From the NCBI RefSeq assembly GCF_003797825.1, contig NZ_RKME01000003.1, positions 62,001-126,000 on the forward strand: DNA of 64,000 nt, given 5' to 3'. The position numbers and the translations under genes were made by a program. Positions 28,289-41,469 of the stretch are shown here, piece by piece. Each line of letters starts with the position of its first letter. Positions within the stretch are counted from its first letter, which is position 1. Under the pieces are notes generated by a model, which was not told the origin of the DNA, made no database searches, and saw only the letters and a program-made list of their open reading frames with translations. The DNA is from Gordonia sp. OPL2. GTDB lineage: Bacteria > Actinomycetota > Actinomycetes > Mycobacteriales > Mycobacteriaceae.

Positions 28289-29757
28289 CGGAGGTCCTGC
28301 TCGCCGTCCTCGTCGGTGTCCGGCACGCCGCGGCGCAGCCGGCGGGCCTGCTTGCGCTCGGCCGCCCCGACGCGCTCACTGCGATCGAGCCGGATGTCGG
28401 TGCCGCGTCCCGTGATCGGGACGTCGTCGCCCATCGGGGTCATCGGCTCCCAGTCGAAACTGACCGCGCCGATCGTCACCGGCGCGCCGGGCTCGGCGCC
28501 GAGCCGGACGAGTTCGTCCTCCACTCCGAGACGGTTGAGCCGGTCGGCCAGATAGCCGACGGCCTCGTCGTTGTCGAACTGCGTCTGGGCGATCCAGCGC
28601 TCCGGACGGGTGCCGCGGACGATGAAGCCGCCGGCCACGTCGGGGTCGGGCACGACGGTGAACTCCGCCTCGTCGATCGCCTTGGGACGGATGATCTGGC
28701 GACGCGGTTGGGGCTTCGGGTGGTTCTCGCGGTACTCGGCCACCAACCGGGCGAGAGCGAACCGGAGCTCACGCAGACCCTCGTGGGAGACCGCCGAGAT
28801 CCGGAAGATCGGCCAACCACGCTGCGCGAGTTCCGGTTCGACGAGGTCGGCCAGCTCTGCGGCGTCCGGCACGTCGATCTTGTTGAGGATGATCACCCGC
28901 GGTCGCGACGCGAGATCGCCGAGTCCGTGGTCGGCGTCGAGGGCCGGCCGGTAGGCAGCCAGTTCGGCCTCGAGTGCGTCGATGTCGGAGATGGGGTCGC
29001 GACCGGGCTCCAGGGTCGCGCAGTCGACCACGTGGGCCAGCACGGCGCAGCGCTCCAGATGCCGCAGGAACTCCAGTCCCAGACCCCGGCCGGTCGATGC
29101 ACCGGGGATCAGTCCGGGCACGTCGGCGATCGTGAACACGTCGCCGGCGGTCTGGACGACGCCGAGGTTCGGCGCAAGCGTGGTGAACGGATAGTCGGCG
29201 ATCTTCGGCTTGGCCGCGGACAACACCGACACCAGCGACGACTTGCCCGCCGACGGGAATCCCACGAGACCGACGTCGGCGACGGACTTCAGCTCCAGGA
29301 CGAGGTCCCGATGCTGACCCTCCTCACCGAGCAGTGCGAACCCTGGCGCCTTGCGCGCCTTGGACGCGAGGGAGGCGTTGCCCAGTCCCCCACGTCCTCC
29401 TTGCGCCGCCTCGAAGGTCGTGCCGTCGCCGACGAGGTCGGCCAGGATGCGTCCGTTCTCGTCGAGGACGACGGTGCCGTCGGGCACCTGCAGGACCAGA
29501 TCCTCGCCGTTCGCGCCGTCGCGGTTGTCACCCGCGCCGGGCTTTCCGTTCGACGCCTTGGCATGCGGGCGGAAGTGGAAGTCGAGAAGGGTGTGCACCT
29601 GGGGATCGACCACCAGTCGGACCGACCCGCCGTTGCCGCCGTTGCCGCCGTCGGGTCCGCCGAGTGGCTTGAACTTCTCTCGATGGACCGACGAGCAGCC
29701 GTGCCCGCCGTTGCCCGCCGCGACGTGAATGGTCACGCGGTCGACGAACCGGGACAT
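28285..29757 (-). CDS. obgE: GTPase ObgE
   Basis: 490 residues from ATG 29757 ([12 protein letters not shown]), preceded by GGAGAGG. Ribosome-associated GTPase for 50S assembly and stress control. The glycine-rich Obg domain covers ~1-160; the G domain has [30 protein letters not shown] and NKIDVPD; the C-terminal OCT domain (~350-430) contains [16 protein letters not shown]. Downstream of rplU-rpmA with a terminator-like hairpin between rpmA and obgE. Confidence 0.97.
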   Translation of the reverse strand: MSRFVDRVTIHVAAGNGGHGCSSVHREKFKPLGGPDGGNGGNGGSVRLVVDPQVHTLLDFHFRPHAKASNGKPGAGDNRDGANGEDLVLQVPDGTVVLDENGRILADLVGDGTTFEAAQGGRGGLGNASLASKARKAPGFALLGEEGQHRDLVLELKSVADVGLVGFPSAGKSSLVSVLSAAKPKIADYPFTTLAPNLGVVQTAGDVFTIADVPGLIPGASTGRGLGLEFLRHLERCAVLAHVVDCATLEPGRDPISDIDALEAELAAYRPALDADHGLGDLASRPRVIILNKIDVPDAAELADLVEPELAQRGWPIFRISAVSHEGLRELRFALARLVAEYRENHPKPQPRRQIIRPKAIDEAEFTVVPDPDVAGGFIVRGTRPERWIAQTQFDNDEAVGYLADRLNRLGVEDELVRLGAEPGAPVTIGAVSFDWEPMTPMGDDVPITGRGTDIRLDRSERVGAAERKQARRLRRGVPDTDEDGEQDLR

Positions 29758-29785
29758 CGGTACTTCCTCTCCTACGACAAACAAT

Positions 29786-29824
29786 CAGGGCGGGCCGGGT
29801 ACGTCATGACCCTTGCCCGCCCTG
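29786..29824 (-). terminator. Hairpin between rpmA and obgE
   Basis: CAGGGCGGGC at 29786-29795 pairs perfectly with 29815-29824. It sits between two genes that are co-transcribed in many bacteria, so it probably attenuates obgE and proB relative to the ribosomal proteins. Confidence 0.65.
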
Positions 29825-29849
29825 AGTAGAGCTGTGAACGTGCGTCCGG

Positions 29850-30113
29850 TCAGACCGCTGCGGTCTCCGGGACGATGTTGACCGTCTTGCGGCCACGCTT
29901 GCTGCCGAACTCCACCGCTCCGGCGGCCAGGGCGAACAGCGTGTCGTCGCCGCCGCGACCGACGTTGACGCCCGGGTGGAACTTGGTGCCGCGCTGACGG
30001 ACCAGGATCTCGCCGGCGCTGACCTGCTGGCCACCGAACCGCTTCACGCCGAGGCGCTGTGCGTTGGAATCGCGACCGTTGCGCGAGCTGGACGCGCCCT
30101 TCTTGTGTGCCAT
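29850..30113 (-). CDS. rpmA: 50S ribosomal protein L27
   Basis: 87 residues, full length. N-terminal [19 protein letters not shown] followed by the basic GVKRFGGQ segment near the peptidyl-transferase centre. No N-terminal pre-sequence of the Firmicutes type. Follows rplU by 36 bp. Confidence 0.98.
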   Translation of the reverse strand: MAHKKGASSSRNGRDSNAQRLGVKRFGGQQVSAGEILVRQRGTKFHPGVNVGRGGDDTLFALAAGAVEFGSKRGRKTVNIVPETAAV

Positions 30114-30149
30114 CTCTGCAGTCCTCCTCAGGTACGTGCGGGAATCGAG

Positions 30150-30461
30150 TTACTTGATACCGGTGACCTTGAGGACCGTCAGCTTCTGACGGTGGCCCTG
30201 GCGCTTGTGGTAGCCGGTCTTGTTCTTGAACTTGTGGATACGGATCTTCGGGCCCTTGACGTGCTCGACGACCTCACCGGTCACCGAGATCTTCGCCAGC
30301 TTGTCCGCATCCGTGGTGAGGTCCGAGCCGTCGACGACCAGCGCCACCGGCAGGCTCACGCTGCTGCCCGGCTCGCTGTCGATCTTCTCGACCTTCACAA
30401 TGTCGCCCTCAGCGACCTTGTACTGCTTACCGCCGGTCTTGACGATCGCGTACGTTGCCAT
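30150..30461 (-). CDS. rplU: 50S ribosomal protein L21
   Basis: 103 residues from ATG 30461 ([20 protein letters not shown]); the frame is open upstream but L21 starts here and AAAGAGGA precedes it. The C-terminal signature [18 protein letters not shown] is present. First gene of rplU-rpmA-obgE-proB. Confidence 0.98.
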   Translation of the reverse strand: MATYAIVKTGGKQYKVAEGDIVKVEKIDSEPGSSVSLPVALVVDGSDLTTDADKLAKISVTGEVVEHVKGPKIRIHKFKNKTGYHKRQGHRQKLTVLKVTGIK

Positions 30462-30782
30462 CGAAGCTGTCCTCTTTAACTCGTCTGTCGGACCCACGAT
30501 GCCGGTTGGCGCACCGTGGGTGTGTGGGTGGTGCGTGCCTGGTACGGGCCGCACTCGTTCCTCGACACGTTCGCCGGGGACTCACTACGGATCACACCAG
30601 ATGCCTGCCGACGGGTTTCGCGCGTTGGTTCGGGTCCCCGACCTCGTCGGGGCATTCCGGGCACAGCGCTGACCCTCCGCGGAAGGCGACCAACCAAGAT
30701 TACGGGACCGTCGACGGTCGGGTCAAACTCACCCGTACCCGGCCCCACCTGCCCGTTGGCCTGCCTGCCGACGCCGGCCGAC
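30462..30782. other. 321-bp region between rne and rplU: promoter and leader
   Basis: No coding frame is supported. It holds a good vegetative promoter for rplU at 30697-30726 and a 7-bp hairpin CCCCGAC-CTC-GTCGGGG at 30636-30652 within the leader. The predicted leader of about 230 nt could carry ribosomal-protein feedback control. Confidence 0.6.
30697..30726 (-). promoter_or_regulatory. Promoter of rplU-rpmA-obgE-proB
   Basis: On the minus strand TTGACC (30721-30726) and TAATCT (30697-30702) are separated by 18 bp, close to the vegetative sigma-factor consensus with a TAnnnT -10. It lies about 230 bp upstream of rplU. Confidence 0.6.
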
Positions 30783-33700
30783 TCACTGTTCGGCCGGAGG
30801 CGGTCCCGCCGGTCGGCCGGCGGTCCGGCGACGGGGCCGGCGCCGTACCGCGATCGTCGTCTCCGATGCCCCGTCACCGGCCACCGGGCCCGACGTGGTG
30901 ACCGGTTCGGTTGGCGCCGGATCGGCGGTGGTCGTCATCACAACCGGCTCCGCGGTCACCGGCGGCGCCGCTGCCTGGCGGACGACACGTCGACGACGAC
31001 GCGGCGCCGGGGCCGATCCGGTGTCTGCCGACGCAGCGACATCGGCCGGTGCGGTGCCGATCGGTGTCGTGTCGGCCTCCACCGACGACGAATCCCGCTC
31101 GGTAGGGGTCGGTTGTTCCGACTCGACGTCGGCGGCCTTCGCACCACCGTCGGCGGTCGACGTCTCGGGCGCCGGTGCCACCGAGGGCTCGTCCGGTGCC
31201 GTCGTGGACTCCTGCTCGGCGCGGGCCGCCCTGGCCTGACGCGACGCCCGACGTCTCGGCTCCCGGCGAGTTGCGCCCCGTGTCGCGGAGTCGGATGCGG
31301 AGTCGTCGCTCGACGTGTCGTCGACCTGCGTGGTGCCCTCGTCCGACGGGTTCGCACCCTGAGCCGTTCCGTCCGTGGCAGAGCCATCCGGTGCAGCTGC
31401 TACCTCGACGCCGGCTGGGGCGTCGTCGGCGTGACGCGCACCGTTGCCCTGGTCATTCGCGCGGCCCTGGTCGTTCCCGTTGCCCTGGTCGTCACCATGG
31501 TTCAGATCGTCGTCGTGGGCATGGGCGGCCATGGCCCGGAACATCGGGTGCTCGGCCGGTTTGTGGGTCGGCTTCTGCGGTTCGGTGGGTGTGTCGTTCT
31601 TCTTGCGATTGCGTCGCGACCGCTTCGAGCCGCCATCGTTCTGACCGGAATCGTCGCCGCGCACCTCCACCGGGTTCGCATGCACGATGATGCCGCGTCC
31701 GCCGCAATGTGTGCAGGTGGTCGAGAACGCCTCCAGCAGACCGGTTCCCAGACGTTTGCGCGTCATCTGCACCAGTCCGAGCGAGGTCACCTCGGACACC
31801 TGGTGGCGGGTCCGGTCCCGGGCCAGTGCCTCGGTGAGTCGCCGCAGCACCAGATCGCGGTTGGACTCGAGAACCATGTCGATGAAGTCGACGATGATCA
31901 TGCCGCCGATGTCGCGCAGACGCATCTGCCGGACGATCTCCTCGGCGGCCTCGAGGTTGTTGCGGGTGACCGTCTCCTCGAGGTTGCCGCCCGACCCGGT
32001 GAACTTGCCGGTGTTGACGTCCACGACGGTCATGGCCTCGGTGTGCTCGATGATGAGCGTGCCCCCCGACGGCAGCCAGACCTTGCGGTCGAGTGCCTTG
32101 GCCAGTTGTTCGTCGATGCGGTGGACCACGAACGAGTCCGGTGCGTCGGCGTTCGCCTTCTCGAACCGCTCGACCCTCTCCATCAGGTCCGGCGCCACCG
32201 CCCCGACGTAACGCTCGACGAGATCCCACGCCTTCTGGCCTTCGACGACGAGCTTCTTGAAGTCCTCGTTGAACAGGTCGCGCACCACGCGCACCAGCAG
32301 GTCGGGCTCCTCGTAGAGAGCCGCGGGACCGGTCGAACCCGAGCCCTTCTTCGCCTTGGCGACAGCGGCGTCGATTTCCTTCCACTGTCCTTCGAGGCGT
32401 GCGATGTCGGCACCGAGATCGTCGGCGCTGACGCCCTCGGAGGCGGTCCGGATGATGACACCCGCGTCGTCGGGGACGAGTTTGCCGAGGATGCTCTTGA
32501 GTCGCTTGCGTTCCACGTCGGGGAGCTTGCGACTGATTCCGGTCGACGACCCGCCGGGTACGTACACCAGATACCGGCCGGCGAGCGAGATCTGGGTGGT
32601 CAGACGTGCACCCTTGTGGCCGACGGGATCCTTGCTGACCTGGACCAGCACGTTGTCGCCGGGTTTGAGGGCCTGCTCGATCTTGCGTGAGCCGCCGTCG
32701 AGTCCGGCTGCATCCCAGTTGACCTCGCCGGCGTAGAGCACACCGTTGCGTCCACGCCCGATGTCGACGAATGCCGCCTCCATACCGGGAAGCACGTTCT
32801 GCACCCGGCCGAGGTAGATGTTGCCGACCATCGACGACGACGTCTCGGTGGTGACGAAATGCTCGACAAGGACACCGTCCTCGAGTACCGCCACCTGCGT
32901 GTAGTCCTCCACAGGCACTGCGTGCTCATGGCCGTTCGAAGAGTTCGAGTCCACCGTGATGGCGCTGTTGGCGCTGCGTTCGCGCACCACCATCACCCGG
33001 TCGACGGCCTCGCGACGTGCGAGGAACTCCGACTCGCTCAGGATGGGTGGCCGGCGACGGCCGGCGTCACGGCCGTCGCGGCGGCGCTGACGTTTCGCCT
33101 CGAGCCGCGTCGATCCCGAGATCCCCTGGACCTCGTCGCGCGCCCGCTTGCTGCGCGGTTCGCGTTCGTGCACCACCGTGTTCGGCGGGTCGTCGGGCGA
33201 GCTGTCGTCGGCGTCCGAGCCACCCTTGCGGCGACGGCGACGGCGACGGCGCTTCGACGACGACTGATCGCCGTCGTCGCCGGACTGGTCGTCCGCGTCG
33301 TCCGAGGAGTCCCCGTCGCCGGAGTCCTCCGCGGCGTCCGCGTCCTCGGTCGAGTCGCGATCGTCGTCCTTGTCGCGGTCCTTGCCCTTGGACTTCTTGG
33401 TCTTCTTCCCGGACGGGCGGGTCGACTTGTCGTCGTCCGAGTCTGCCTCATCACCGTCGTCGGACCCGGTCGACGAGTCGTCGCCGTTCTCCGCCTGGTC
33501 GCCGCGGCCCCGACCGCGCCCGCGACGCCCCCGCCGCCGGCGACGCGAGCTCCGATCGCCGTCGCCGTTCGCGTCGTCGTCGGACGACTCGGTGCCCGAC
33601 GACTCGGTGTCGGCATCGGTCTGCCCCGCCCCTGCGCGGGTGGATTCCGTGCGGGTGGAGTCGCCACCCCCGGATCGCGAGCCGCCGGTGGTCCCGGCGT

Positions 33701-34490
33701 CGCCCTGATCCGTGTCGGCCTTCGCCCGGGCGGGGCGCTTGGGTGCCTCCACCGATTGCGGCGAGAGGAACAGCGGCTGCGCGGCCACCGGTTCCGCGGC
33801 GGACGGGATCGGATAGTGCTGATGATCGTCGGCCGCCGAGAACAGGGTGGGCGGTTCACGGTCCGCAGGACGTTCCCGGGGCGCGTCACCGGTCGCTTCT
33901 GTGGTTTCTGTGGCTTCTGCGTCGTCGGTGGACGCGGCCGGCGGAACCGGGGAGTCGGCGGTGATGTCCGCGGTCGTGTCGGCGGCGGGTTCGTCGGCGG
34001 GTTCGTCGACGACGGCGCTGGACTCATCGGACACCGGGGACTGGGCGGCGACAGCTCCCGCGGCCGCCGGTTCCGCCGATGTGGTTTCTACGGTTGCGGG
34101 CTCTTGGGTTGCGGGTTCCTCGGTTGCAGGTTCCGCGGGCGCCGCCGGCTCCTCGGCCGACGCGGCCTCCGGCGCCGATGTCACCGCGGGCTCCTCGGCC
34201 GCGGCCTCCTGCGTCCCGGCGCGGTCGGCGGCATCGTCGGTCGCCTCGAGGGCCGCCTCGTCCACCTCGACGTGTGAGCGCACACGGTCGGCGACCGCCT
34301 GCGCGGTCTCCCGGTCGATGCTGGATTGGGGGCTGCGTGTCGCCACGCCCAGTTCGGCCAGATGCGCGAGCACTTGACGGCTGGTCAGGCCCAATGTCCT
34401 GGCCAGAGCGTGCACACGAAGTCTGCTGGGAAATTCTTCCGCCGGTTCTGATGCTGCGTTCGCGTCAGTCGGCGACCCGTTGTCGGTCAC
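30783..34490 (-). CDS. rne: Ribonuclease E/G family endoribonuclease
   Basis: 1235 residues from GTG 34490, preceded by AGGAG. Main endoribonuclease for mRNA decay and rRNA/tRNA maturation. Residues ~24-68 (LRVHALARTLGLTSRQVLAH) resemble the IF2N fold, as in mycobacterial RNase E. A long acidic and Arg-rich low-complexity region follows to ~residue 480. The catalytic part has an S1 domain (VGNIYLGRVQNVLPGMEAAF), the metal-site segments VVDVNTGKFTG and IIVDFIDM, and the zinc link CTHCGGRG. The C-terminal ~250 residues are again disordered, with a GNDQG-type repeat, a likely partner-binding scaffold. Confidence 0.95.
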   Translation of the reverse strand: MTDNGSPTDANAASEPAEEFPSRLRVHALARTLGLTSRQVLAHLAELGVATRSPQSSIDRETAQAVADRVRSHVEVDEAALEATDDAADRAGTQEAAAEEPAVTSAPEAASAEEPAAPAEPATEEPATQEPATVETTSAEPAAAGAVAAQSPVSDESSAVVDEPADEPAADTTADITADSPVPPAASTDDAEATETTEATGDAPRERPADREPPTLFSAADDHQHYPIPSAAEPVAAQPLFLSPQSVEAPKRPARAKADTDQGDAGTTGGSRSGGGDSTRTESTRAGAGQTDADTESSGTESSDDDANGDGDRSSRRRRRGRRGRGRGRGDQAENGDDSSTGSDDGDEADSDDDKSTRPSGKKTKKSKGKDRDKDDDRDSTEDADAAEDSGDGDSSDDADDQSGDDGDQSSSKRRRRRRRRKGGSDADDSSPDDPPNTVVHEREPRSKRARDEVQGISGSTRLEAKRQRRRDGRDAGRRRPPILSESEFLARREAVDRVMVVRERSANSAITVDSNSSNGHEHAVPVEDYTQVAVLEDGVLVEHFVTTETSSSMVGNIYLGRVQNVLPGMEAAFVDIGRGRNGVLYAGEVNWDAAGLDGGSRKIEQALKPGDNVLVQVSKDPVGHKGARLTTQISLAGRYLVYVPGGSSTGISRKLPDVERKRLKSILGKLVPDDAGVIIRTASEGVSADDLGADIARLEGQWKEIDAAVAKAKKGSGSTGPAALYEEPDLLVRVVRDLFNEDFKKLVVEGQKAWDLVERYVGAVAPDLMERVERFEKANADAPDSFVVHRIDEQLAKALDRKVWLPSGGTLIIEHTEAMTVVDVNTGKFTGSGGNLEETVTRNNLEAAEEIVRQMRLRDIGGMIIVDFIDMVLESNRDLVLRRLTEALARDRTRHQVSEVTSLGLVQMTRKRLGTGLLEAFSTTCTHCGGRGIIVHANPVEVRGDDSGQNDGGSKRSRRNRKKNDTPTEPQKPTHKPAEHPMFRAMAAHAHDDDLNHGDDQGNGNDQGRANDQGNGARHADDAPAGVEVAAAPDGSATDGTAQGANPSDEGTTQVDDTSSDDSASDSATRGATRREPRRRASRQARAARAEQESTTAPDEPSVAPAPETSTADGGAKAADVESEQPTPTERDSSSVEADTTPIGTAPADVAASADTGSAPAPRRRRRVVRQAAAPPVTAEPVVMTTTADPAPTEPVTTSGPVAGDGASETTIAVRRRPRRRTAGRPAGPPPAEQ

Positions 34491-34910
34491 TCAATCTCCT
34501 CGAGCCCCCGGGCGCGTCGGGCTGACGCGGCCACGCGAGGGCTTCACTCTGTGTCCCGGTCACGGCGGACCGGTGTTGTGTGGTCTTCGCGCCTTCTCGG
34601 CGACTCGAAAAGCTCTGGTCGCGAGGGGCGCCTTGCGTTGTCGATGACCTCATCCGGTCGGCGTCTTCCACACCATCGCGGCGTGGACGTCATGCCCACT
34701 GTCCGGGCTGCCGGGGCAGGTCGAACCGCGTTGGGGAGGACACCGTGATCGGGGTGACCGATTCCGGAGGCGTCATCCGGCTGCCGGAGACAAAGTGTGC
34801 CGCCGACAACTGTGCAAGTATCCCACACGACGACGCGTTCCCCGCACAGTACGCACGTTTGGGGCGTGCGCGACCGTACGGGGAACGGTGTGAGACGGGG
34901 TGCTACGGCG
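34491..34910. other. 420-bp leader region upstream of rne
   Basis: No supported gene. Minus-strand transcription toward rne could begin near a GATACT -10-like hexamer at 34818-34823, which would give a leader of over 300 nt. In enterobacteria rne is autoregulated through its long 5' UTR; a similar arrangement is possible here but no specific structure could be assigned. Confidence 0.4.
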
Positions 34911-35327
34911 TCAGACGCCCAGCTCAGGGAACCACAAGGCGATCTCGCGTTCGGCAGACTCCGGCGAGTCCGATCCGTGCACCAGGTTGTTCTGCGTGCT
35001 CAGCGCGAAGTCACCACGGATGGTGCCCGGCACCGCCTTCTCCACCGGATCGGTACCACCGGCGATCTGGCGGAAGGCAGCGACGGCCCGCGGGCCCTCG
35101 AGCACGGCCGCCACGAGCGGACCCGAGGTGATGAACTCCAGGAGCGACGGGTAGAAGGGCTTGCCCTCGTGCTCGGCATAGTGACCGCGGGCGACCTCGT
35201 CGCTGACGGTCTTCAGCTCCAGCGCCACCAGCGCCAGGCCCTTGCGTTCGATCCGGGCGAGGATGTCGCCGACCAGCGAGCGGGCGACACCGTCGGGCTT
35301 GATGAGTACGAGAGTGCGTTCAGTCAC
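34911..35327 (-). CDS. ndk: Nucleoside diphosphate kinase
   Basis: 138 residues from GTG 35327, giving the start [12 protein letters not shown] typical of the family; AGGTG lies upstream. Transfers phosphate between nucleoside tri- and diphosphates through a phospho-His, here His117 in NLVHGSD. Contacts such as RGDFAL are present. Located upstream of rne, as in mycobacteria. Confidence 0.97.
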   Translation of the reverse strand: MTERTLVLIKPDGVARSLVGDILARIERKGLALVALELKTVSDEVARGHYAEHEGKPFYPSLLEFITSGPLVAAVLEGPRAVAAFRQIAGGTDPVEKAVPGTIRGDFALSTQNNLVHGSDSPESAEREIALWFPELGV

Positions 35328-35375
35328 GAGCACACCTTAGCGAGTCACGCGCGGTCACGATCGCGGAGCAGGCGC

Positions 35376-35804
35376 TCACGGGCAGTACTTGCCGACGACC
35401 GGGAAGAAGCCGTAGTTGAACAGGTTGCCCGACCGGGAGCGCGGGTCCACGACGATCTGCACGCAGCCGCCGGGGGCGGCCAGAGCGCTCTGCAGCGCGA
35501 TGTCGAACTGGGCGGCGAGGGCGAGATTCGCCGGCCGGTACTGCTGCGGCACCGGGAGCGACGCGATGGCCTCGGGAGCATTCATCGTGGCGGCGCGTTG
35601 GGTCACCGCGTGGGTCGCAATGTAGCTGTACTCACCGTCACTCGTCGGCACCGGGGCACCGGCAACGGGGAGCTGCGACGGTTCGACCGCAGGTTCGGCG
35701 GTTGCGGCGCCCGCGGCCAGCGACGAGCCGATCACGGTCAGCGCGAGAGCGGCGGTGGCCCAGGGGCGGCGAAGGCACGAGATGACAGACAAGCGGTTCC
35801 TCAC
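35376..35804 (-). CDS. Secreted protein of unknown function
   Basis: 142 residues. The start is basic, followed by a hydrophobic segment ATAALALTVIGSSLAAGA and an AxA-type cleavage site near residue 36, so it is probably exported by Sec. The mature part (~105 residues) has two cysteines, in GGCVQIVVDP and at the end KYCP, that could form a disulfide. No known domain was recognised. It is an extra gene between ndk and the DUF4233 gene, which are neighbours in mycobacteria. Confidence 0.7.
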   Translation of the reverse strand: MRNRLSVISCLRRPWATAALALTVIGSSLAAGAATAEPAVEPSQLPVAGAPVPTSDGEYSYIATHAVTQRAATMNAPEAIASLPVPQQYRPANLALAAQFDIALQSALAAPGGCVQIVVDPRSRSGNLFNYGFFPVVGKYCP

Positions 35805-35964
35805 GTCACGGGGATGTACTCCAGAGCGCAGGCATCATGCAGGTGAGCCCGGCAGCGACATTCTCACAGTCGGACCGAGCCGAAAGCGAGGGCTCGGGGG
35901 TCACAGTCCGGCATCAGCTGTTGCAGGACACGAACCGTGGGTGGCCGTTGCCGAAACCGCCAGG

Positions 35965-36387
35965 TCAGTCAGTCCCGGCCGCGTCGTCATCGGTGATCGG
36001 TTCCTGCCCGGGGAGCATGCCCTTGGAGATCCGGACCTCGACGTCGTGCTTGATGTAGGCGATGTACACCCACACGCACAAGAAGATGACACCGATGACC
36101 GCGACGGACCAGTGCAGGAGGCCACCGGCGATGACCAGGATCTGCAGTCCGATGTCGAGCCGCATCGCGTAGGGGCGGCCCTGCAGGCCGGCGGCCAGGA
36201 TGTGGGCGAGCACGACCAGACCCAGGTATCCCCCCGACAACCAGGTGAGGCCGGAACCGATGTTGGCGACGATCGGGAAGGCCAGACCCAGGACGATGAC
36301 CTCGAGGATCAACGTGCCGGCCATGACGCCGCGCAAGCCCTTCCACGGATCGGTGGTCGGCGGGCTGTAGCGAACCGGTTCGCTCAT
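35965..36387 (-). CDS. DUF4233 membrane protein
   Basis: 140 residues with four hydrophobic segments (about 20-42, 46-66, 76-92 and 94-110). DUF4233 proteins always sit after folC in actinobacteria; the ATG overlaps the folC stop as ATGA. The C-terminal tail is acidic and cytoplasmic by charge rule. Function is not known. Counterpart of Rv2446c. Confidence 0.88.
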   Translation of the reverse strand: MSEPVRYSPPTTDPWKGLRGVMAGTLILEVIVLGLAFPIVANIGSGLTWLSGGYLGLVVLAHILAAGLQGRPYAMRLDIGLQILVIAGGLLHWSVAVIGVIFLCVWVYIAYIKHDVEVRISKGMLPGQEPITDDDAAGTD

Positions 36388-38068
36388 GTGGGCTCCTTGC
36401 CGAACAGGGTGCGGGCGGCTCCTGCGGTGACCACCGATCCGGTGATCACCACGCCGGCCCCCGAGACGGGTTCGCCGTCGGACTGTTCGGCGGCGCCGAT
36501 CGCTGTCTCCACCGCGTCGGGGAGGAAGGGCTTGACGGTCACCCGGTCCTCGCCGAAGACGGGTCGCGCGATCTCGGCCAGCGCCTCGGTGTCGAGTGCG
36601 CGCGGCGACCCGTTGTTGGTCAGCACGATCTCGTCGAACACCGGCTCGACGGCCTCCAGGAACCCTTCGGCGTCCTTGTCCCCCAGCATGCCGATCACGC
36701 CCACGAGTCGGCGGAAGTCGAACTCCTCGGTCAGCGCCTGCGCCAGGGCGGCCCCACCGTGCGGGTTGTGGGCGGCGTCGATGAAGACGGTCGGCGCACT
36801 GCGCACCCGTTCGAGGCGCCCCGGACTCGACACGGAGGCGAAGCCGGCCCGGACGGCCTCGACGTCGAGTTGACGATCGGCTCCCGCACCGAAGAACGCC
36901 TCCACCGCCGCGAGCGCGAGCACGGCGTTGGACGCCTGGTGGGCCCCGTGCAGTGGGAGGTAGATCTCGTCGTACACGCCGCCGAGTCCCTGGAGCCGGA
37001 GCATCTGACCCCCGACCGCGGTCACCGACTCGAGCACGGCGAACTCCGAATCCTGGCGCGCCACAATGGTGTCCGACTCAACAGTCTGGCGCAGTAGCAC
37101 GTCCATCACCTCTGGCTCCTGCACCGCGATGATGGTGACCGGGTCGGTCACGACGAGATCGTCGGCGTTCGCCTTCTTGATGATCCCGGCCTTCTCCGAC
37201 GCGATCGCACCGAGCGTGTCACCGAGGTAGTCGGCGTGGTCCATCGCGATCGGGGTGATCACGGCGACGGTGGCGTCGACGACGTTGGTGGCGTCCCAGC
37301 GACCGCCCATCCCCGTCTCCACCACCGCGACGTCCACCGGCGCCTCGGCGAACACCGCATACGACATCGCGATGAGCACTTCGAACTTGCTCATCCGCGG
37401 TCCGCCGGACGCGGTCGACGAGTCATCCACCATCGTGATGAAGGGTTCGAGCTCGCGATAGGTGTCGATATAGGTGCGGGCACTGATCGGCCGACCGTCC
37501 ACCGAGATCCGTTCGGTGACCCGCTGCAGATGCGGGCTGGTGATGCGACCCGTCCGGCGGTGCAGGGCGGTGAGCAACGCGTCGACCATCCGCGAGACCG
37601 ACGTCTTGCCGTTGGTCCCGGCGATGTGGATCGCGGGGTACCCGTGCTGAGGCGACCCGAGCAGGTACATGAGCGCCGCGATGCGCGTCAGGGACGGTTC
37701 GATCCGGGTCTCGGGCCATCGGGTGTCGAGCTCGGCCTCGAGTTCGGCGAGTTCGGCGAGGCTGGCGGCGTCATCGCGAGTAGCCGCCGTCGACGACGAT
37801 GCCGTGTCGTCGGCGGGCGAGCCGCCGAGGTCTCCGTCGTCAGCGGCGTCGCCGTACCCCTCCTCCTCGGTGACATCGTCGGCGTAGAGGTCATCGGGGG
37901 CACCGCCACGACCGGCGAGCAGCGACCCGAGGTCGGTGGGCAGCGGCGCGGCGCCGAGCGGATCGACGTCGAACTCGTCGCGGTCCACGGGATCGTCGCC
38001 GAGATGATCCCGATCGAGGGCGTCGACGTCCTCGTCGTCCGCACTACCGTGACCGGTGTCGCGCCGGC

Positions 38069-38072
<4 letters not shown>
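36384..38072 (-). CDS. folC: Dihydrofolate synthase / folylpolyglutamate synthase
   Basis: 562 residues from GTG 38072, overlapping the valS stop as GTGA. Adds glutamate to dihydropteroate and extends folate polyglutamates. ATP site [12 protein letters not shown] (149-160), the omega-loop region [26 protein letters not shown], and IDAAHNPHG. The first ~105 residues are an Asp/Gly/Ala-rich acidic extension before the family start ([12 protein letters not shown]), about 70-100 residues more than usual; an internal start cannot be excluded. valS-folC-DUF4233 are coupled by overlaps. Confidence 0.94.
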
Positions 38073-40735
<2,663 letters not shown>

Positions 40736-40811
40736 CACCCCACAATCTTAGGGAACGGGCCGGGCCCGACTGCAGCCCGGACGCCTTTGCCGACACACGC
40801 CCCGCACGCGC

Positions 40812-41420
40812 TCAGACGCGCAGACGATGCACGTCCTCCGGCGCGTTGACGTTCGTGAGCCAGTCGATGTCGCTGACGGCCACCCGGTGGGTGGTCAGTG
40901 CGTCGAGCGCGGCGAGCATCCGCCGTTCCCCGGAGGCGGTCAGGTCCGCGATGACGGCGGCCGCATCGGTCCGATAGACCCCGGCCATCGGATGGTCACG
41001 GTGGGCATCGGTCGCGATGACCGCCTGCGTCGACTCCGTGACACCGCGCAGCAGCTCGTCGATGAGATCCGGGGTGATCAGCGGCATGTCGGTGGCGCAG
41101 ACGAACGCCCACCGCGCCCCCGCCTCGGCCGCCCGCGACAACCCGACGGCGAGACCGCCGAGGGGCCCGGTTCCCGGCGCCTCGTCGGTGACCCAGCGGG
41201 CCTCCGGGCCGCCGGAACCGAACAGCGAGCGATATGCCGCCGACTCCTCGGGTGCGACGACGAACACCGGTTGGCACCGTTCGCCCACCACCCGCACGAC
41301 CCGGGCGAGCATCGGTTCGCCCTCCCAGTCCAATGCCGCCTTGTCCTGCCCCATCCGCCGAGAGCGACCGCCCGCGAGCACGATTCCCGCCACCTGCTGA
41401 CCTGCATCCTGTTGCGCCAT
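40812..41420 (-). CDS. mobA: Molybdenum cofactor guanylyltransferase
   Basis: 202 residues from ATG 41420 (MAQQDAGQQV). Attaches GMP to molybdopterin to form the MGD cofactor of DMSO-reductase-family enzymes. The nucleotide motif is GIVLAGGRSRRMGQDKAAL, and the metal-binding part is in FVCATDMPLI. Divergent from a molybdopterin oxidoreductase gene with start codons 49 bp apart, which suggests joint control and use of its product by that enzyme. Confidence 0.93.
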   Translation of the reverse strand: MAQQDAGQQVAGIVLAGGRSRRMGQDKAALDWEGEPMLARVVRVVGERCQPVFVVAPEESAAYRSLFGSGGPEARWVTDEAPGTGPLGGLAVGLSRAAEAGARWAFVCATDMPLITPDLIDELLRGVTESTQAVIATDAHRDHPMAGVYRTDAAAVIADLTASGERRMLAALDALTTHRVAVSDIDWLTNVNAPEDVHRLRV

Positions 41421-41469
41421 GGGAACCAGTCTCTGTGAAGGCTGCGGCATCTGGGGGCAAGATGGGGAT

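Noticed and set aside
30895-32690. Long plus-strand frames opposite rne (30516-32690 and others)
   Set aside because: Antisense shadows of a GC-rich gene; composition is Arg/Gly-rich and the minus-strand rne motifs are unambiguous.
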